From positions 124,001 through 188,000 of the forward strand of contig JADKIU010000003.1 in assembly GCA_016722565.1 (NCBI GenBank): a DNA stretch of 64,000 nucleotides. Reading direction: 5' to 3'. Made by a program: the position numbers and the translations under genes. How positions within the stretch are numbered: the first letter of the stretch is position 1; each line of letters opens with the position of its first letter. The notes under the pieces are model-generated. The model did no database searches. It was not told the DNA's origin and saw nothing but the letters and a program-made list of their open reading frames with translations. This DNA is from Bacteroidota bacterium. Its GTDB lineage: Bacteria; Bacteroidota; Bacteroidia; 2-12-FULL-35-15. Shown here in pieces: positions 28,661 to 40,501 of this stretch.

Positions 28661-29587
28661 TTAATTTACAATGCAAAGCTTTCCCTTGTGAACCTCTCCG
28701 TTATTCAATTTTAAGTAATAGTAATAGATTCCAGTTTCAAATTCAATGGTATTCAAATTGTTTTTGTAATTCGTATTTTTGTAAACGATTTGTCCTAATG
28801 AATTATATAAGAACAATTCTGTAGTTCCTTGCAATCCTTTTATTTCAAAAATTTGATTTCCTCCCATCAATGTAGGAATAAATAATTCTTCTATTGGCGG
28901 GTCAGGACAAGCGGTTACACTCGCATCATCAACATAATAATGTATATTACTTTCGATATTTCCAGGATATGTTGTGTCTATTACAATGTCGGTGTCGCTT
29001 AAAAAAGAACCAATGATCATGTATCGCTCCCCTCCAGTAGCAATAAAGCTACCAGATACCAGCATCCAATTAGTAGTATCAGATAGCAAAACACTCGCAG
29101 GACTTACCACTTGTGGTAAAACAGGAAGGTAAAAAGGGGTCGTGTAGTCTGTTAGCTTGGTAGCTGAAAAATAAGCCCCTATAGATCTCGTTGAAAATAT
29201 TGCATAATTACTTAAAGAGAGGTGAAATTCTACACAATATTTTTTATTAGCTTCTAAAGAAGAATCTAATTGTATTCCGATATATTCTCTTTGAAAACTG
29301 TTCATCCCTATTCCTGCATAGGCATTTCCTGTTCTTGCAGGTTGATAACCAATGGCATTAGTTGGAACTCCCATATATGCTGCACCTGTGCTATCAATAG
29401 CACATATATTAAAATAATCGGGTGTATTAGCTGTTGGATTATACCAAGGTGTTGCTTTATACAATTGATTTGTTAATGTAGGACAACTTGTATATGTTTC
29501 AAACGATGGATTAGGAACAAGATTGACTTGCCCAATACAAAAATGGAATGGAATTACTATAAATAATATGTAAATGAGATGCTTCAT
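28661..29587 (-). CDS. T9SS-secreted protein with jelly-roll-like domain
   Basis: The 308-residue protein has a signal peptide (MKHLIYILFIVIPFHFCIGQ), then a LVPNPSFETYTSCP block and GNAYAGIGM motif characteristic of Bacteroidota proteins with a carbohydrate-binding-like jelly roll. It ends in a T9SS type A domain (LFLYNSLGQIVYKN ... GIYYYYLKLNNGEVHKGKLCIVN). It lies between the two giant beta-helix genes on the same strand. Its N-terminal fold (VPNPSFE, YYVDDASVT) is also seen in the N-terminal parts of both giants, so the three genes probably share ancestry. Confidence 0.85.
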   Translation of the reverse strand: MKHLIYILFIVIPFHFCIGQVNLVPNPSFETYTSCPTLTNQLYKATPWYNPTANTPDYFNICAIDSTGAAYMGVPTNAIGYQPARTGNAYAGIGMNSFQREYIGIQLDSSLEANKKYCVEFHLSLSNYAIFSTRSIGAYFSATKLTDYTTPFYLPVLPQVVSPASVLLSDTTNWMLVSGSFIATGGERYMIIGSFLSDTDIVIDTTYPGNIESNIHYYVDDASVTACPDPPIEELFIPTLMGGNQIFEIKGLQGTTELFLYNSLGQIVYKNTNYKNNLNTIEFETGIYYYYLKLNNGEVHKGKLCIVN

Positions 29588-29597
29588 AAAAACAAAA

Positions 29598-29626
29598 ATG
29601 CAATGACACGATTAGTGTCATTGCAT
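29598..29626 (-). terminator. Terminator of the second beta-helix gene
   Basis: A perfect 12-bp stem (ATGCAATGACAC with its complement) with a GATTA loop is followed on the minus strand by T5-G-T5. It lies 13 nt after the stop at 29640 and just upstream of the next gene's ATG. Confidence 0.88.
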
Positions 29627-29639
29627 TAAGTTAAGATTT

Positions 29640-32626
29640 TTATTTCACAATTACAATTTTATCAGATTCAATCATTTTATTATTTACAATAATTTGATAG
29701 AAGTAAATACCACTTTCCAATTTGCTTTCATCAATTTGTAAAGTGTTAGTTCCGCTAGTCAGAGTATACGCATTTAATTTTCTACCAGTTAAATCATAAA
29801 TAATTAATGTTCCGGTTGCTTCTTCATCAATAGTATAATCCATTTGCATTACACCGTTGTTTGGATTTGGATATACTTTACTTGCAAGAGTGTTTTCTTG
29901 AATAGTTTCCTCTTCTTCTGTTTCCATTGAACGCACAGTGCTATTATCTGTTGGATCAATACGCAGCATTGCACGGGCACTGTAAACAGCATCACCATCC
30001 GTCAAAGGATCTAAATTAGCGATTGCAAGTAGTGTGCTTTCATCAGCAGATTCAAGTTCATAACTACCACTTGCAAACGTTTGTAAATAAATAGCATTAA
30101 CTGTTTTGCGATTTGTTTCCATTACTGTTGTTGGAGCAACAGCACTGTTTACCGATGTAGCTGTAGCAACATTATCACTATTGATTAAATCACTTACTTG
30201 CTCAAATTTTCCTATCGGTGCAGTTTCACTGGCAGTATAAAAATTTTGATAATCAATATCATCAGCAGCACCCAAGGTAAGCATTGCTGGGTCTTTTTTC
30301 AGCTCTCTGTATGTCATCATTTTATCTGCAAAATCAAATTCTGCAGGCATTGCTGTATAGGCCATCAGGTTGTGAACAATCTTACCAAATTTTTGATTTC
30401 TTACATCCGTTGGTGAAGGTGGAGCAAAAAAACTAGCGCAAACATCTGCTGAACTTGTTGCAACTGCAGGGTGTGTTGCAACAAAACTCAATGGTGCCAT
30501 TCCTGGTGTTGACAACCCATTTCTAGGGTCAGTGAATGGGCTACCACTTATGTACCACATTTCAATTGGTGATAAAATGTTTCCACTCATTTTTGCCGGT
30601 CCTAGGTTAATGAACCATACATTACGCTGAGAAACGCCACTATTCAATTGGTTGCCAACAGTGGCTCCGTCAAATTTTAAACCATACCAACATTGAAATA
30701 AATTGTTACAAGCAATGGTTGCATTATTACAAGCTCCCAACATTCGTACACCTTGGCCAACTCTTATAAGTGTGTTTTTTCCGACTACACTGTTTTGAGT
30801 ATTTTCAACGCTAATACCACGTAAAATTAATTCGGTTGCAGCACTTGGTGGTGGTCCCCCTAATTTTTGAACAGTATTATTTTCAACTTTACTATTATCA
30901 CTTTTTTCTAAACGGATACCGATCAATGTCGCTCCACTTACAACCATACCAAAAGGATATCCAATTGAATTCCCTTCAACAAGCGTAGCATCTGAATTAA
31001 TCAACCAAATACCTGTTTTTGCTCTTTCTATTGTGTTGCCTGTAATGGTTGCATTATTTGGATTCAACAATACATTTTGTACAACAATGGCATAGTTTGA
31101 AATAATCGATCCATATAAACCGCCAGATAAACTAATTTGATTATTGGCAATGTTCATGCTAAATGCATTTGGATTTTCATACATATCAATACCATTGATA
31201 ACAGCTGTCATTTTATTGTTTACAACATCCAGTAATCTGTTTGAACATTGAGTAACAAAAACACCTGTACCTGTCAAATTAAGAAATACGTTTCCATCAA
31301 CAAACACATCCATGTTATTTTTTGCTGAAATACCGTTGAGGCAATTAAAGAACGTGTTTTGTATCGTACCAGCTCCTGCAACAATAAGTATGTGTGATGG
31401 TGTTTTTTCTCCTGTTGCACATATTGCAGTTCCAAGTTGACAATCACAACCTTTACATGCTACACCTGATGGATTATCAATAACTGTAAATAAGTTGTTG
31501 TATACCACAACACTACTACCTTTACTTCTGATACCATTCCCCATGTTTCTGAAATTGTTTTTTAGGGAAGCACTTGTTGAGGTTCCTATCTGAATTTGAT
31601 TCACCTCATAAATTTCAATTCCTACTCTTGTTCTTGTTCCCGTAGCATAAGGAGGAAGCAATGTCGCATTTGTTAAAGTAGGATAGTTTCTGCAGTATAA
31701 ATTAGTTTTTGTGATTGTGCCTGTATGCGAACCTGCAAATGGCATTACAACAATATGTTTGAAATTTTTATTTAACTCAGAATTCGTAATGGTGTATTTT
31801 CCTCCATCTACGGAAACAACAGCACTATCAGCATCTTCAATGCGTGTGTTGCCATTAACAACAAGGTTTTGACCAGCATTGATATAAATACTATTCCACA
31901 TAATATTACATGGTGCTGCATGCACATATGTATTGTTTGTCAAAGTCAAAGTTTTTGTTCCGCCAACAGTGGGAATAACAATTTTTGCTCCGGCAGCCAT
32001 TACTACATTTGTTCCATTTATTGTAAAATTATTGTCAATAGTAAATGTTCCGTTAATTACTAAAGTTCCTCCAATAAAAGGATTTGCCAAAGAACTCGAT
32101 AAACCATTGATAACATTTGTTGTGCCGTGTGGACCCAAACAACAAGGATAGTAATGCTCTGTTGCTGAATTCGAACAACCTGTTAAAGGATCTGTTGCTG
32201 TTACAGTTATATCTGCTCCAAATGTAACAGCACTTGATATCCATGTAACGGTAAATGTTCCAGCTCCGCTTATTGCAGAAGCTGTACCATATCCTAATGG
32301 AGTTATCAAAGGAGTACTATAAGTATAAGCAGGATTGTAATTTGAAATTATATAGGTATGTGTTGTTGCGCAAATGGTTCCATCTCCAGAAATAATTGGA
32401 GCTGCAAATAAAGGTAAAGTAACAACTGTTGTGCTTGCTGTTCCAACACATCCATTTGCATCGGTTACAGTTACACTTATTGGTCCACCAGTTAAGCCGT
32501 TAACGTTATCCGAAAACAAACTACTACTATTCGTTGTTCCATTGCTCCATGCATAAACCAAAGGGCCTGTTGCACTACTTACAAATGCTGATGCTTGACC
32601 ATCCAAATTTCTGGACAATTTTCTGG
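29640..32626 (-). repeat. 3-kb near-identical block, copy 2
   Basis: Matches 24070-27053. It covers the last Ig-like module, the beta-helix and the sorting domain, and stops where the more variable N-terminal modules begin. Confidence 0.92.
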
Positions 32627-34195
32627 CAAATTCGATTCTACAAATACTATAGGATTAGGATTTAATGCTAAAATAAATGGATTAGAAAAAACAGGACAAC
32701 TTCCATCAGTGTAGCTTATTTGGACAGTATATATTCCAGGAATACTTGCAGTATAATTTACAGACGTTGCACCACTAATTGGTAATCCATTTAAATACCA
32801 TTGTATTGTAGTCGGATAAATTGTACTTACACTTAAAACACTTGTTCCACCAGCACAAAGCAAATTGCTATAACTAATTGTTGGCAAAGCAGGTGGTGCT
32901 GTAATAGTGTAAGGATAAGTAGTTGTGGAAATACATCCACTGGTAGTTGTACAAGTTAATGTTATCGTATATATTACTGTAGTTGTTTGGCCTGCAATAG
33001 GGCCACTAAGAGTAGCTACATTCCCTGACGATGAAAAAGAAGTCGATGGTAAAGCGGGACTACAAGTCCAAGTGAAACCAGATCCAGTACTTGTATTTGC
33101 TGTAAAAGTAACAGTTCCATTTTCTGCAGCACAAAAAGTAGGTGGTCCAGCTACCGTTACTATAGGTGACTCAACCATTGATACATCATCAATACTCCAA
33201 TAATTGTTTGTGCTATGATCTATTCCTGAAAAGTAATCTCCAATTGCAAAAAGGACAGTACCAAAAGTAGTTGCATGAGTATAAAATGTAGTAACTTTTA
33301 CCCAACCTCCAGCTATTGGTGTTTCAGTTTTAGGTAGAGGCGTTTCACCAAAAAGTGGATCAGACATAGTAGCTGGTCCGGGACGTAAGGCTACAGCAAT
33401 ATTACTAGGATCGCTTCCAACGATTCTTTTATAGTAAAATTCAAATTTATATGTAGCACCATTAACCATACCCGTTGCACCATTTAATATATACTCCCTG
33501 TACAAACCACCAGAAGCTGTACTACTACCCACTCCTGCTGAACCATTTGCTGTTCTTGGTGGAGCTAAAAAAGAGAAGCATGCAGGTACAATTGGAGAAA
33601 GAATATTTTGATAATCTGGAGTAAGTCGAGCACCTGTACTGCTAAAAGGGTTTGGGGAATCCATCCAACCACTAGCTCTGGTAATTCGGAAACTGGTTGA
33701 TGGGCTTGAACAATCTGGTAATGAACTGAAACTTTCAAAACCACCATTTGAAATTTTGTTTCCACAAGGTACAGACGAAGAAGATTTATTTTCAAGACAA
33801 ATCGAAAAATCGGTATTGTAGATTCCATTGTAGATTTGTATGAAATACGTTTGCCCAACTATTAAACTCGTAGGATTTAAAAACATTGATTTCATCATTG
33901 ATGTGTCAGTAGTACTTTCAATAAGGGTCATTCCGCTACAAGTACCAGAATATAAATCAAGTTGAACAATTCTATTGTTAAGATTGAGACTGTCAAACAT
34001 TGCAGAAACTTCAACAGTAACATTAGTAGAGTCAGGGATAAACTGAAACCATGTTATCTGATTTGAAGTTGCACTATATATAGGGCAATAATTTCCGCTC
34101 GTTAAATTAATTGCACTAATACAAGTTGCGCCAGTTTGTGCATTTGTTATAACAGAGCAAAGAAATAAACTTAGGAATAGAAGAAGTTTTTTCAT
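29640..34195 (-). CDS. T9SS-secreted parallel beta-helix protein, copy 2 (one frameshift)
   Basis: About 1,518 residues. Signal peptide MKKLLLFLSLFLCSVITNAQ, jelly-roll-like N-terminus (GNKISNGGFESFSSLPDC), Ig/PKD-like modules, beta-helix, and a complete T9SS sorting domain in one frame from about 32618 to 29640. The single break near 32611 (ENCPEI in one frame, NLDGQASAF in the other) is a lost C relative to copy 1 (TTTCTGG versus TTTCCTGG). This copy preserves the region between the beta-helix and sorting domain that is damaged in copy 1, including FFAPPSPTDVRNQKFGKIVHN. Probably cell-surface attached; ligand unknown. Confidence 0.85.
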
Positions 34196-34678
34196 GAGAT
34201 TTAAAATATAGGGTATATTAAAATTATGGATAAACGCTTATCTATGGCTAATATAGAATAATTTGGATAAAACTCAAACTTTAATACTTAAAGATGATAT
34301 TAATTAAAATTCCTACGCAAAATAATTCTTTGATTATTTAACCTCCGAATGTTAAATAAATATATTCTAACTTTTTTGGACACTTTTCGACTTCCGTGAC
34401 ATTTTTGTTGATGGTTCAAAAGACCAAATAGGTTTTTTATCTGTCATTGTTTCAATGACACGATTGTCATCGTTCCAGCTACATAAATATTTATACTCTT
34501 TTGTACTCAAATTTACCTCCGCAGGTCTCTATGTCAATTATCGCAAACATTGTTAATATTTTCTTGTGGTCTGTAATGCCTTGTGTTAAGGACTTTAAAA
34601 GGTTGCTAAAATATGTAGCACAAATATACTAAATATATTGGTAATTTTAAAACTCGGAATTAACCCTACTCAAATCCA
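34196..34678. other. Intergenic region upstream of the dinB-dnaE cassette
   Basis: About 480 bases with no gene. An 8-bp TGTCATTG/CAATGACA hairpin with a 3-nt loop lies at 34442-34460. An imperfect palindrome, TACTAAATATATTGGTA (34627-34643), lies 36 nt before the dinB ATG and is a candidate operator. Confidence 0.5.
34627..34643. promoter_or_regulatory. Candidate damage-response operator
   Basis: An imperfect palindrome of the form TACyAA...TTrGTA sits 36 nt before the dinB start. A LexA-like role would suit the cassette, but one site is weak evidence. Confidence 0.3.
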
Positions 34679-35842
34679 ATGAATAAGCGAACGATTGTCC
34701 ACATGGACTTAGATACTTTCTATGTTTCTTGTGAGAGACTCAATAACCCAGAATTAAACGGACTACCATTAATTATTGGTGGTAGTTCTGACAGAGGCGT
34801 TGTTGCTTCTTGCTCATACGAAGCACGAAAGTTTGGTGTGAGATCAGCTATGCCAATGAAATTTGCACTTCGTCTTTGTCCTCAGGCTAAAGTAATTAAG
34901 GGAGATATGGAATTGTATTCAAACAAATCGCATGAAATAACATCCATAATTCAAGACCAAGCTCCTGTTGTTGAAAAAGCGAGTATTGATGAATTCTATT
35001 TGGACATTTCAGGAATGGATAAATTTTTTGGTTGTTATAAATGGACAACTGAACTGACTTCAAAAATTATGAAGGAATCTGGTTTACCTATCAGCTTTGC
35101 TTTGTCTGTAAACAAAACTGTTTCAAAAATTGGAACAGGAGAAGCAAAACCGGTAGGCAAGTTAGAAATCAGAGAGGAAATGGTTAGACCATTTTTAGAT
35201 CCTTTGTCAATTCAAAAAATCCCAATGCTGGGTGATGTTACATTTCAGTTGCTTTCCCGAATTGGTATAAGAACTATTAAAACATTATCTGAAATGCCTG
35301 CCGATGTGTTACAGCAGATGATAGGCAAGAACGGGATTGAGTTATGGAAAAAAGCAAATGGAATTGATAATAGTCCTGTTGAACCTTTTTCAGAAAGAAA
35401 ATCAATTTCGACAGAACATACTTTTGAAAAAGATACGATAGATATTCCAAGATTAAAAGCATTAATAGTTGGAATGGTTGAAAAACTTGCTTATCAATTA
35501 CGTTCTGAAAAATGGTTGACTTCAACCGTTGTTGTCAAAATACGATACAACAATTTTGATACGGAAACAAAGCAATGCAGAATTGCATATACTTCTTGCG
35601 ATCATATTTTAATTGATAAAGTAAATGACTTATTTGACAAACTGTATAATCGAAGAATGCGTTTACGTTTAATAGGAATTCGCTTTACAAGCTTAGTTCA
35701 TGGAACTTATCAAATAGATATGTTCGATGACACAACAGAAATGATGTCTTTATATCAAGCAATTGACAAAATGAAAAATCGTTTTGGCTTTGATGCAATT
35801 ACTCGTTGTGCAGGTACAAAAATGAAAGATAAAAAAAAGTAA
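34679..35842 (+). CDS. dinB: Y-family DNA polymerase (DinB/Pol IV-like)
   Basis: The 387-residue protein has the Y-family palm motifs MDLDTFYVSCE (Asp10, Asp12) and KASIDEFYLDIS (Asp-Glu, about 103). SCSYEARKFGVRSAMP and the HhH-type thumb with PMLGDVTFQLLSRIGIRTIK follow, then the little-finger domain. It copies past damaged bases at low fidelity. It lies 1 nt from the DnaE-like gene, so the two are co-transcribed. Such dinB-dnaE pairs act as a translesion mutasome in many bacteria lacking Pol V. The ending KMKDKKK lacks a clear beta-clamp motif. Confidence 0.95.
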   Translation: MNKRTIVHMDLDTFYVSCERLNNPELNGLPLIIGGSSDRGVVASCSYEARKFGVRSAMPMKFALRLCPQAKVIKGDMELYSNKSHEITSIIQDQAPVVEKASIDEFYLDISGMDKFFGCYKWTTELTSKIMKESGLPISFALSVNKTVSKIGTGEAKPVGKLEIREEMVRPFLDPLSIQKIPMLGDVTFQLLSRIGIRTIKTLSEMPADVLQQMIGKNGIELWKKANGIDNSPVEPFSERKSISTEHTFEKDTIDIPRLKALIVGMVEKLAYQLRSEKWLTSTVVVKIRYNNFDTETKQCRIAYTSCDHILIDKVNDLFDKLYNRRMRLRLIGIRFTSLVHGTYQIDMFDDTTEMMSLYQAIDKMKNRFGFDAITRCAGTKMKDKKK

Positions 35843-35843
35843 G

Positions 35844-38800
35844 ATGTACCTTAATTGTCATTCATATCATAGTCTACGTTACGGCACAATTCCATTAGAT
35901 GAATTAGTGCAGAAAGCCAAAGAATGCAATGTTAAAGCGATGGCTCTAACAGACATTAATACGGTTACTGGTATATATGATTTTATAAAAGCTTGTAAAG
36001 CTGTTGAAATTAAACCGCTTGTTGGAATTGAGTTTCGATACAACAATAAATTACATTTTGTAGGAATAGCAAAAAAAAAAGATGGAATTGGAGAAATGTG
36101 CCGCTTACTTACAAAGCATAATTTTGAGAATACACCACTTCCTGAATATGCACCTGAATTCATTAATGTCGCAGTAATATATCCAATGGAAAACATACCA
36201 TTGGTTTTAAGAGACAATGAGTACATCGGTATTCGTTCGGAACAGTTAATAAAACTCTTTAGAGATGAGTGGAAAGATAAATTAGAGAAGATGGTTGTTT
36301 TTCATCCAGTTACTTTTAGAACTAAAAAGGAATTTAACCTTCACAAGATTCTTAGGGCAATTGACACAAACATTATTTTATCAAAACTAACGAGTGATGA
36401 TTACTGCAAAACAACGGAAGCAATGCTTCCGCTAGATGAATTACTTTCAAAATATAGCGACTACCCTGAAATAGTAAAGAACACCGAACGACTGATAGAT
36501 GATTGCAATTTTGAATTTATTTTCAATACGCCACGAAATAAAAGATATTATACAAAAAGTAAACTTGGAGACAAATTACTTTTAGAAAACTTAGCAAACG
36601 AAGGACTAATTAAACGCTACGGTAAAAATAATAAAGAAGCGCACGCAAGAGTATTAAAAGAACTAAAAGTAATTGACGATTTAAATTTTGGAGGCTACTT
36701 CTTAATAACCTGGGATATTATCCGATACAGCAACAGTAGAGGATTTATGCACGTTGGGCGTGGTAGCGGTGCAAATAGCATAGTTAGTTATTGTTTAGGA
36801 ATCACAGACATTTGTCCAATCGAATTGGATTTATATTTTGAACGCTTTTTAAATTCAAGTCGCAAAAGTCCTCCAGATTTTGACATTGATTGGTCGTGGC
36901 AAGAGAGAGATTTTATTTTGGATTATATATTTAAACGCTTTGATCCAAATCACGTTGCTTTTTGTGGAACAATAGCTGAGTTTAAGTATCGTTCGATATT
37001 TCGCGAGGTTGGGAAGGTATTTGGTTTACCAAAAGAGGAATTGGATGTATTAGCAAAATCTCCAATGGCTTCGCACGATAAAAATTCAATTGTAAAGTTG
37101 GTTGAGGAATACGGAATGATGCTGGAGAAGTATCCAAACCAAAGGAGTATGCACTCTTGTGGTATTCTTATTTCTGAAGAACCCATCACCAATTTTACTG
37201 CTTTGGAAATGCCACCTAAAGGATTTCCAATTGTGCAATTTGATATGCACATAGCGGAAGACATCGGATTTGAGAAATTCGATATACTTAGCCAAAGGGG
37301 CTTAGGAACAATTGACGACACAGTGAAGTTGGTTGAAAAGAATCGCGGAATAAAAGTAAATATCAAAGATGTTTCCATTTCTAAAAATGAAGCAAAGTGC
37401 AACGAGTTTTTAAGTAGAGGAAAAACACTTGGATGCTTTTACATTGAAAGTCCTGCAATGCGAGGATTGCTTAGGCGTTTAAAATGTGACAACTACAAAG
37501 TGCTGGTAGCTGCATCAAGTATCATTCGTCCAGGTGTTGCACAAAGCGGAATGATGAAAGAATATATTTTTCGCCACAACAATCCAGATAAGTTTGAATA
37601 TTTTCACGATGTTTTTAAAGAACAGCTTGGCGAAACATACGGAGTAATGGTGTACCAAGAAGATGTAATTAAAATTGCTTTGCATTATGCAGGGCTTGAA
37701 GCTGCTTATGGTGATATTCTGCGAAGGGCAATTAGTGGAAAAAGCAGATCACTTAAAGAATTACATACTGTCAAAGAACAATTCTTTTTATCCTGCGAGA
37801 AAAAAGGGCATCCGCTTAAATTAAGCGAAGAGGTTTACCGACAAATTGAATCATTTGCGGGTTATTCATTTTGCAAGGCACATTCCGCTTCCTATGCAGT
37901 TGAAAGTTATCAAAGTCTTTATTTGAAAGTTTATTACGGAATAGAATTTATGGTGTCGGCAATAAATAACGGAGGAGGATTTTATCGACCTGAAATCTAT
38001 GTTCATGAAGCACGAATGTCGGGCGGGAATATTAATAACCCCTGCGTAAACAAAAGCTTGTATGAAACAATGGTTTATGGGAGTGATGTTTACTTAGGTT
38101 TTATGCATTTAAAAAGTTTAAATTCCACATTGGCTAATTCCATTGTAGAGGAAAGAGAAAAAAACGGTGAATACAAATCAATGGAAGATTTTATTAATCG
38201 TATTTCAGTCGGCATTGAGGGAATGCAAACTTTAATATTCATCGGTGCATTTCGTTTTACTGGAAAAACAAAAAATGAATTAATGTTAGCTGCAAGATTG
38301 ATATTGGTGAACTTCAAACCAGAAAACAGAAATTGGATGTTGCTACATGAACCAGTTAAAGAATATAAATTACCCGTTTTGGAACGCTCCGATTTTGAAG
38401 ATGGGTTTGACGAAATTGAAATTTTAAGCTTTCCTGTTTCCTGCTCACCATTTGATTTATTGCAAACGAAGTATCGCGGAGATGTAATGGCAAAGGACTT
38501 ATTGCAGCATCATAAAAAGCAAATAAAGATGCTAGCTTACTTGGTTTCAACTAAGCAAGTACCAACTAAGGCAGGAACTATGTATTTCGGAACTTGGATA
38601 GATGCAGAAGGAGAATATTTTGACACTGCACATTTCGCAAATAGTTTAGTTAATTATCCATTTAAAGGTGGAGGATGTTATCTGTTATATGGCACAGTTG
38701 AAGTTGATTTTCATTTTCCGACAGTTACTATAACCAAGATGGCAAAGATGCCTTTCATTCTGATCCACGTTACTCGAATTCAAGTGGAAGGCAATTCAAA

Positions 38801-38893
38801 GTGCATGAACAAATAAAACAAGATGTGAGTTCAACACATCGTGCGCCCTATCCAACTGAGGTTGATTTACCGCGAACAAAAATGAAAAACTAA
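35844..38893 (+). CDS. dnaE: DNA polymerase III alpha subunit, DnaE-type (frameshifted at the C-terminus)
   Basis: About 1,016 residues. The PHP domain (NCHSYHSLRYGTI, MALTDINTVTG), polymerase palm with HVGRGSGANSIVSYCLGI and the catalytic SPPDFDIDWSW, fingers (SIIRPGVAQSGMMKEYI, VYQEDVIKIAL, SFCKAHSASYAVESYQS) and a shortened OB region are present. The main frame stops at 38816. After one lost T near 38753 the true end continues as SDPRYSNSSGRQFK ... PYPTEVDLPRTKMKN to a TAA at 38891-38893. The protein is shorter than the replicative DnaE of the phylum (about 1,200 residues or more) and is paired with dinB and SRAP genes, so it is probably the error-prone DnaE2-like paralogue. Confidence 0.92.
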
Positions 38894-39615
38894 CTTAGAG
38901 CCAGTTCAGGGTATTCAAAAGGCTCCATCACTTTTGGATTATTAGGGTTTTCCTTTCGAGAAGTAATAAGCTTACTAATTGGATTATCTGCCATTAAACC
39001 TGAATCGAAGGGTTCAAGCAATTGCTTTTTCTGTTCATACGAAATACCTGTATCTAACCATGTCTTTGCATCATTCAAATTAAGAATAGCAGGCATTCTC
39101 TTTTTTGAATTATGAATCCACTCCATTCTATCGTTAGCGCGGGTAGTTATGATAGTAAAAGTATCATGCACTTCATCAATTGCTTTATTCGTCCACTGAT
39201 TATACAATCCTGCCAAAAGAAAGACAGATTGATCTTTCGGATAAATAAAATGAGGGTATTTCTCATCATTAAAATGATGCCATTCATAAAAACCATTAAC
39301 GGGGATAATACAAAATTGGCCGTTCTTAATAGCATCTCTAAATGATGGTTTAGAATCAGCTTCTTCGCCAATTGAATTTAAGCATTGAACTCTACTTTTT
39401 TTCGCTGCTTCCCAATCTTTTGCCCAATGAGGAATTAATCCCCAACGATAATTTTTAAACTTCTGTTCAGAAGTTATTACAGGTAACTTAGGATGAGAGA
39501 AACCAGAAGCAACATAAAACTCAGGAACTTCCTTTTCTTCCAATTCGGTAGAAAAATCATTTTCCAGTTGTTTTATCTGAATGCCGGATAATTTTGAAGA
39601 GACAGAGTAACACAT
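38890..39615 (-). CDS. yedK: SRAP-family abasic-site DNA-protein crosslink protein (YedK/HMCES)
   Basis: The 241-residue protein starts MCYSVS: the essential Cys2 becomes the N-terminal residue after Met removal and links to abasic sites in single-stranded DNA. The active-site Asn-Ser block CLNSIGEEAD (normally NARxE), NGFYEWHH and the KKRMPAIL block (usually HxRMPxIL) are visible. SRAP proteins shield abasic sites at replication forks. It converges with and slightly overlaps the dnaE 3' end. The three genes form a damage-tolerance set. Confidence 0.92.
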   Translation of the reverse strand: MCYSVSSKLSGIQIKQLENDFSTELEEKEVPEFYVASGFSHPKLPVITSEQKFKNYRWGLIPHWAKDWEAAKKSRVQCLNSIGEEADSKPSFRDAIKNGQFCIIPVNGFYEWHHFNDEKYPHFIYPKDQSVFLLAGLYNQWTNKAIDEVHDTFTIITTRANDRMEWIHNSKKRMPAILNLNDAKTWLDTGISYEQKKQLLEPFDSGLMADNPISKLITSRKENPNNPKVMEPFEYPELALS

Positions 39616-40501
39616 ATATCAAAAATACGAAAATTCATTTTGTAAGCGTATATCGTTTCTATATTAATTACTTCAAAAAAAGAAAATCCAAATCAAGAAA
39701 AAGTGAAAGACGAATTTGTTTACAAAGAAATGCCTCAAATTTAAAAAGACTATATTTGATATAATCATTCTTGGGAGTAGCATTATTTGAATTGAGACGC
39801 TCGAAGCCTTTAATAAAAGCAGGTTCAACATTTGCAAAAAAAGATATTAACATCAATAAAAAAATCTTATATTTATGTTTGCAATAAATCAGCAAAAAAA
39901 TAAAAATAAACGCTTGTACGATTTACTACGATTGAGTCATATGGCATTTGGTGAACTTTTGTACTTTCTCTGTACCTCAATCTGCCAAAGGCCTACATAC
40001 ATGCACAATCTCAGGTTCTGTATCGGTAAATAATTTCATTATCTTTTTGGAGCACAACCATTTTCATTCATAATAAACTCACACCCGCCTGCCTGCCGGC
40101 AGGCAGGCTTTTCACTACAAGTCCTCCTTCGTGCGGGCTTTCCGTTACTCCCGATAGCCATCGGGACGGGGCTAGGGATTTTAATTTGAGTTGTTGGGGG
40201 CACTTTCATTTTTTGAAGCACTTTCATTCTTAGTAGCATTATCCTTTTCCTTCGTAATATACTTACACCCGTCTGCCTAAAGGCTTTCCGTTTCTCCCAC
40301 ACGTGCGGGATTCTCTTCTCCCGATAGCTATCGGGACGAGGCTAGGGATTTTAAATTGCAGCATAAAGCCTGCCTGCCGGCAGGCAGGCGGGACAATGAA
40401 AATTAGGACGAAAAAGCACGTGCTCCAAAATATTAAAATGAATATGCTCCAAAACATTCAACTTAACATTCAATACAAAAAACTCAGCACCAAAGCAGAA
40501 A
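39616..40501. other. Intergenic region with GC-rich palindromic repeats
   Basis: About 890 bases without a supported gene. The left half is A+T-rich and featureless. The right half carries two copies of the GCCTGCC...GGCAGGC palindrome (40087-40108, 40368-40389) and two of TCCCGATAGC(T/C)ATCGGGA (40149-40166, 40319-40336), each of the latter followed by GCTAGGGATTTTA. Confidence 0.7.
40087..40389. repeat. REP-like palindromic repeat cluster, left of the receptor gene
   Basis: Two types of perfect or near-perfect palindrome alternate: a 22-bp GCCTGCC/GGCAGGC type and an 18-bp CCCGATAG/CTATCGGG type with a shared GCTAGGGATTTTA tail. G+C content is far above that of the surroundings. Confidence 0.85.

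Noticed and set aside
39668..39895. Minus-strand ORF of 75 residues after the SRAP gene
   Set aside because: Low-complexity Phe/Leu-rich sequence with no domain or supporting signal.
40039..40457. ORFs across the GC-rich palindromes
   Set aside because: Their proteins are translations of the repeats (ACRQAGG-type words) and not genes.
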